Assembly: GCA_035719045.1 (NCBI GenBank)
Contig: DASTGO010000407.1
Span: 1-6,873 of the forward strand
Source: DASTGO01 sp035719045
GTDB lineage: Bacteria > Actinomycetota > Actinomycetes > Actinomycetales > Kineosporiaceae
Length of the DNA stretch: 6,873 bases
Reading direction: 5' to 3'
The notes beneath the pieces were generated by a model. That model ran no database searches. It was not told where the DNA came from and worked only from the letters and a program-made list of their open reading frames with translations. The translations under genes were made by a program, and so were the position numbers. Below, piece by piece: positions 5,680 to 6,873 of this stretch. Within the stretch, counting starts at the first letter, position 1, and every line of letters starts with the position of its first letter.

Positions 5680-6546
5680 TCACTGCAGCAGCTTGAGGAC
5701 CGACTGCGGGGCCTGGTTGGCCTGCGCGAGCATCGCGGTACCGGCCTGGGACAGGATCTGGGCCCGGGTGAACTGGACCATCTCCTGGGCCATGTCCGTG
5801 TCCCGGATCCGGCTCTCGGACGCCGACAGGTTCTCCACGGCGACGTTGAGGTTGTTGATCGTGTGCTCGAACCGGTTCTGGTAAGCACCGAGGGTCGCCC
5901 GGACGGTGGAGACGTCCTTGAGCGCGGTGTCCAGGGTGTCGATCGCGGACGTGGCGTTCGCGGTGCTGGTCAGCGAGGCGCCGCTGACCGCGAGGCCGGC
6001 GCTGTCCAGACCGGTGATGGTCAGACCACCGAGCGCACCGGCGCTGGTGATGTCGACGGTGATCGCGTTCGCGGCGCTGACGGTCGTGGATTCCGAACCG
6101 ACCTGGAAGGCGCCCTGGTAGGAACCACCCAGCAGCGACTGGTTGCCGAACTTGGTGGTGTTGGCGATCCGGTCGAGCTCGTTGGCCAGCTGCACGAACT
6201 CGGTGTTGGCGTCGGCCTGGGCCACCGTGTCCTGGGAACCACCGTTGGAGGCCTGGACTGCCAGGTCACGCATACGTTGGAGGATCGAGGTGGTCTCGTT
6301 GAGTGCACCTTCAGCGGTCTGCACGACGCTGACACCGTCCTGGGCGTTGCGGACGGCGACCTTCAGGCCGCCGATCTGCGAGCGCAGGCTCTCGGAAATG
6401 GCCAGACCTGCCGCGTCATCCGCTGCCCGGTTGATGCGGTAACCGCTGGACAGCTTCTCCAGCGACTTCGACATCTGGCCATCGGTGACCGACAGGTTCC
6501 GGTAGGCGTTGAACGCCGCGATGTTGTTGTTGATGCGGAGACCCAC
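5680..6546 (-). CDS. fliC: Flagellin FliC
   Basis: This is the filament subunit, secreted unfolded by the flagellar type III system. The 288-residue product is a short flagellin. The N-terminal D0/D1 region (1 to about 145) begins GLRINNNIAAFNAYRNL and includes KLSSGYRINRAADDAAGLAIS (31-51) and ILQRMRDLAVQASNG (88-102, the region corresponding to the TLR5-recognised patch). The C-terminal D1/D0 region has ESRIRDTDMAQEM, QILSQAGTAMLAQANQ and a final SVLKLLQ. The centre, about 147-206, is only a small Ser/Thr/Ala-rich insert, a likely surface and a possible O-glycosylation target. There is no cysteine. The start is GTG (6544-6546), with AAGGAGG at 6552-6558 five nt upstream. A sigma-28-type promoter and a structured leader precede it, so it heads its own transcript, probably reading into fliD-fliS. 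Confidence 0.98.
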   Translation of the reverse strand: MGLRINNNIAAFNAYRNLSVTDGQMSKSLEKLSSGYRINRAADDAAGLAISESLRSQIGGLKVAVRNAQDGVSVVQTAEGALNETTSILQRMRDLAVQASNGGSQDTVAQADANTEFVQLANELDRIANTTKFGNQSLLGGSYQGAFQVGSESTTVSAANAITVDITSAGALGGLTITGLDSAGLAVSGASLTSTANATSAIDTLDTALKDVSTVRATLGAYQNRFEHTINNLNVAVENLSASESRIRDTDMAQEMVQFTRAQILSQAGTAMLAQANQAPQSVLKLLQ

Positions 6547-6595
6547 GGTGTCCTCCTTGTTCGGGTCCTTTACCGGTCCGTCCGTGGACCGGCTC
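6547..6595 (-). promoter_or_regulatory. fliC leader with 5' hairpin and CsrA-like GGA sites
   Basis: If transcription starts about 7 nt after the -10 box, the leader is roughly 50 nt. It opens with a perfect 7-bp stem, CCGGTCC (6592-6586) with GGACCGG (6579-6573), whose 6-nt loop is ACGGAC. That loop carries ANGGA, the core of CsrA/RsmA sites. Further ANGGA cores occur at 6570-6566 and in the ribosome site (6558-6554). Structure and site placement resemble the Bacillus subtilis hag leader, where CsrA represses flagellin translation. CsrA control is inferred; csrA is not in the window. Confidence 0.5.
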
Positions 6596-6602
6596 GAGGT
6601 AC

Positions 6603-6630
6603 CTATCGGCGCGTCGAGCCCGATGTTGAG
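6603..6630 (-). promoter_or_regulatory. Sigma-28 (FliA/WhiG-type) promoter of fliC
   Basis: On the minus strand, CTCAA (6626-6630), 15 nt, then GCCGATAG (6603-6610). The -10 box matches the flagellar sigma consensus GCCGATAA at seven of eight bases. Spacing matches that family's TAAA-N15-GCCGATAA arrangement. It lies about 57 nt before the fliC start, in the only reasonable place for its promoter. Confidence 0.82.
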
Positions 6631-6683
6631 CCGCCCCTAAGGGTCTGAACGGGTGAACCCCGGGCGTGCGCCGCGTCCGGAGA

Positions 6684-6705
6684 CCGCCGCACCGGTGCGC
6701 GGCGG
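6684..6705 (-). terminator. GC-rich hairpin after the right-edge gene, terminator-like
   Basis: CCGCCGC (6684-6690) pairs with GCGGCGG (6699-6705) over 8 nt; a 12-bp palindrome CGCACCGGTGCG (6688-6699) offers an alternative fold. It sits between the stop codon at 6731 and the fliC promoter, where it would separate the two transcripts. No U run follows. Confidence 0.45.
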
Positions 6706-6730
6706 CCGGGCTGTGCGTCGCCGGGCATGA

Positions 6731-6873
6731 TCAGCCGCCGTAGGCGGAGCTGACCGCGTCCCGGCGGGGTGCCGGCAGCGTCCCCGCACCGCCCGTGCCG
6801 GGCAGCAGGGTCGGGTCGCCGGGCCGGGGGGTCGCTGGCCGGGGGGTCGCTGGCCGGGGGGTCGCGGACCGGG
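6731..6873 (-). CDS. C-terminal end of an unidentified protein (partial)
   Basis: A minus-strand frame enters from the right edge and stops with TGA at 6731-6733, giving the last 46 residues of a protein whose start is outside the window. It begins with about three ATPRP-type pentapeptides, continues GDPTLLPGTGGAGTLPAP and ends RRDAVSSAYGG. Codon choice is strongly G/C in the third position, as in its neighbours, and the tail reads like a genuine flexible C terminus. The function cannot be told from this fragment. Its place before fliC on the same strand hints at another flagellar gene, but nothing visible identifies it. Confidence 0.5.
   Translation of the reverse strand, partial: RSATPRPATPRPATPRPGDPTLLPGTGGAGTLPAPRRDAVSSAYGG
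6823..6867. repeat. 15-bp tandem repeat, three copies
   Basis: GCCGGGGGGTCGCTG begins at 6823, 6838 and 6853; the third copy ends GCGG instead of GCTG. The 15-bp period keeps the minus-strand frame and encodes the ATPRP repeat of the partial gene. G6 tracts every 15 bp make it prone to slippage or assembly error. It may continue beyond the window. Confidence 0.85.

Overview
This window is part of a flagellar gene cluster from a very GC-rich bacterium. I think a motile actinomycete (Actinomycetota) is most likely. The grounds are the strong G/C bias at third codon positions, the GTG start of flagellin, AGGAGG-type ribosome sites, a glycosyltransferase that seems to be read from a leaderless transcript, and sigma-28 sites of the form CTCAA-N15-GCCGATA. 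I cannot name a genus from the sequence.

Layout, right to left, because most genes are on the minus strand. At the right edge (6731-6873) is the C-terminal end of an unidentified protein with a Pro/Ala/Thr-rich pentapeptide repeat. Next is a regulatory stretch holding a terminator-like hairpin, a sigma-28 promoter and a structured leader. It leads into the filament module: fliC (flagellin), fliD (filament cap), fliS (flagellin chaperone) and a 110-residue protein in the place where a FliT-like chaperone often sits. A large nested hairpin lies between fliC and fliD and may set the ratio of flagellin to cap protein.

The filament module ends at 2857. From there to 2405 there is no convincing gene. 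The stretch holds two unrelated repeat arrays: about 14 head-to-tail degenerate palindromic units of 14-15 bp (2647-2850), and a 22-bp GGTGGGC-rich tandem repeat (2405-2500) whose first copy supplies the stop codon of the neighbouring gene. That neighbour is the only plus-strand gene, a family-2 glycosyltransferase (1164-2408) convergent with the filament module. A GCCGATAT box ends seven bases before its ATG, which suggests sigma-28 control with a leaderless mRNA. It is a natural candidate for a flagellin glycosyltransferase.

Divergent from it, after a 376-bp promoter region, is the rod and basal-body set flgB, flgC and the first 11 codons of a probable fliE. flgC and fliE overlap by one base at the left edge.

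Read together, the window carries the proximal-rod/export-junction genes, the filament, its cap and its secretion chaperones, and a probable filament-modifying enzyme. At least two, possibly three, transcription units look tuned to the same flagellar sigma factor.
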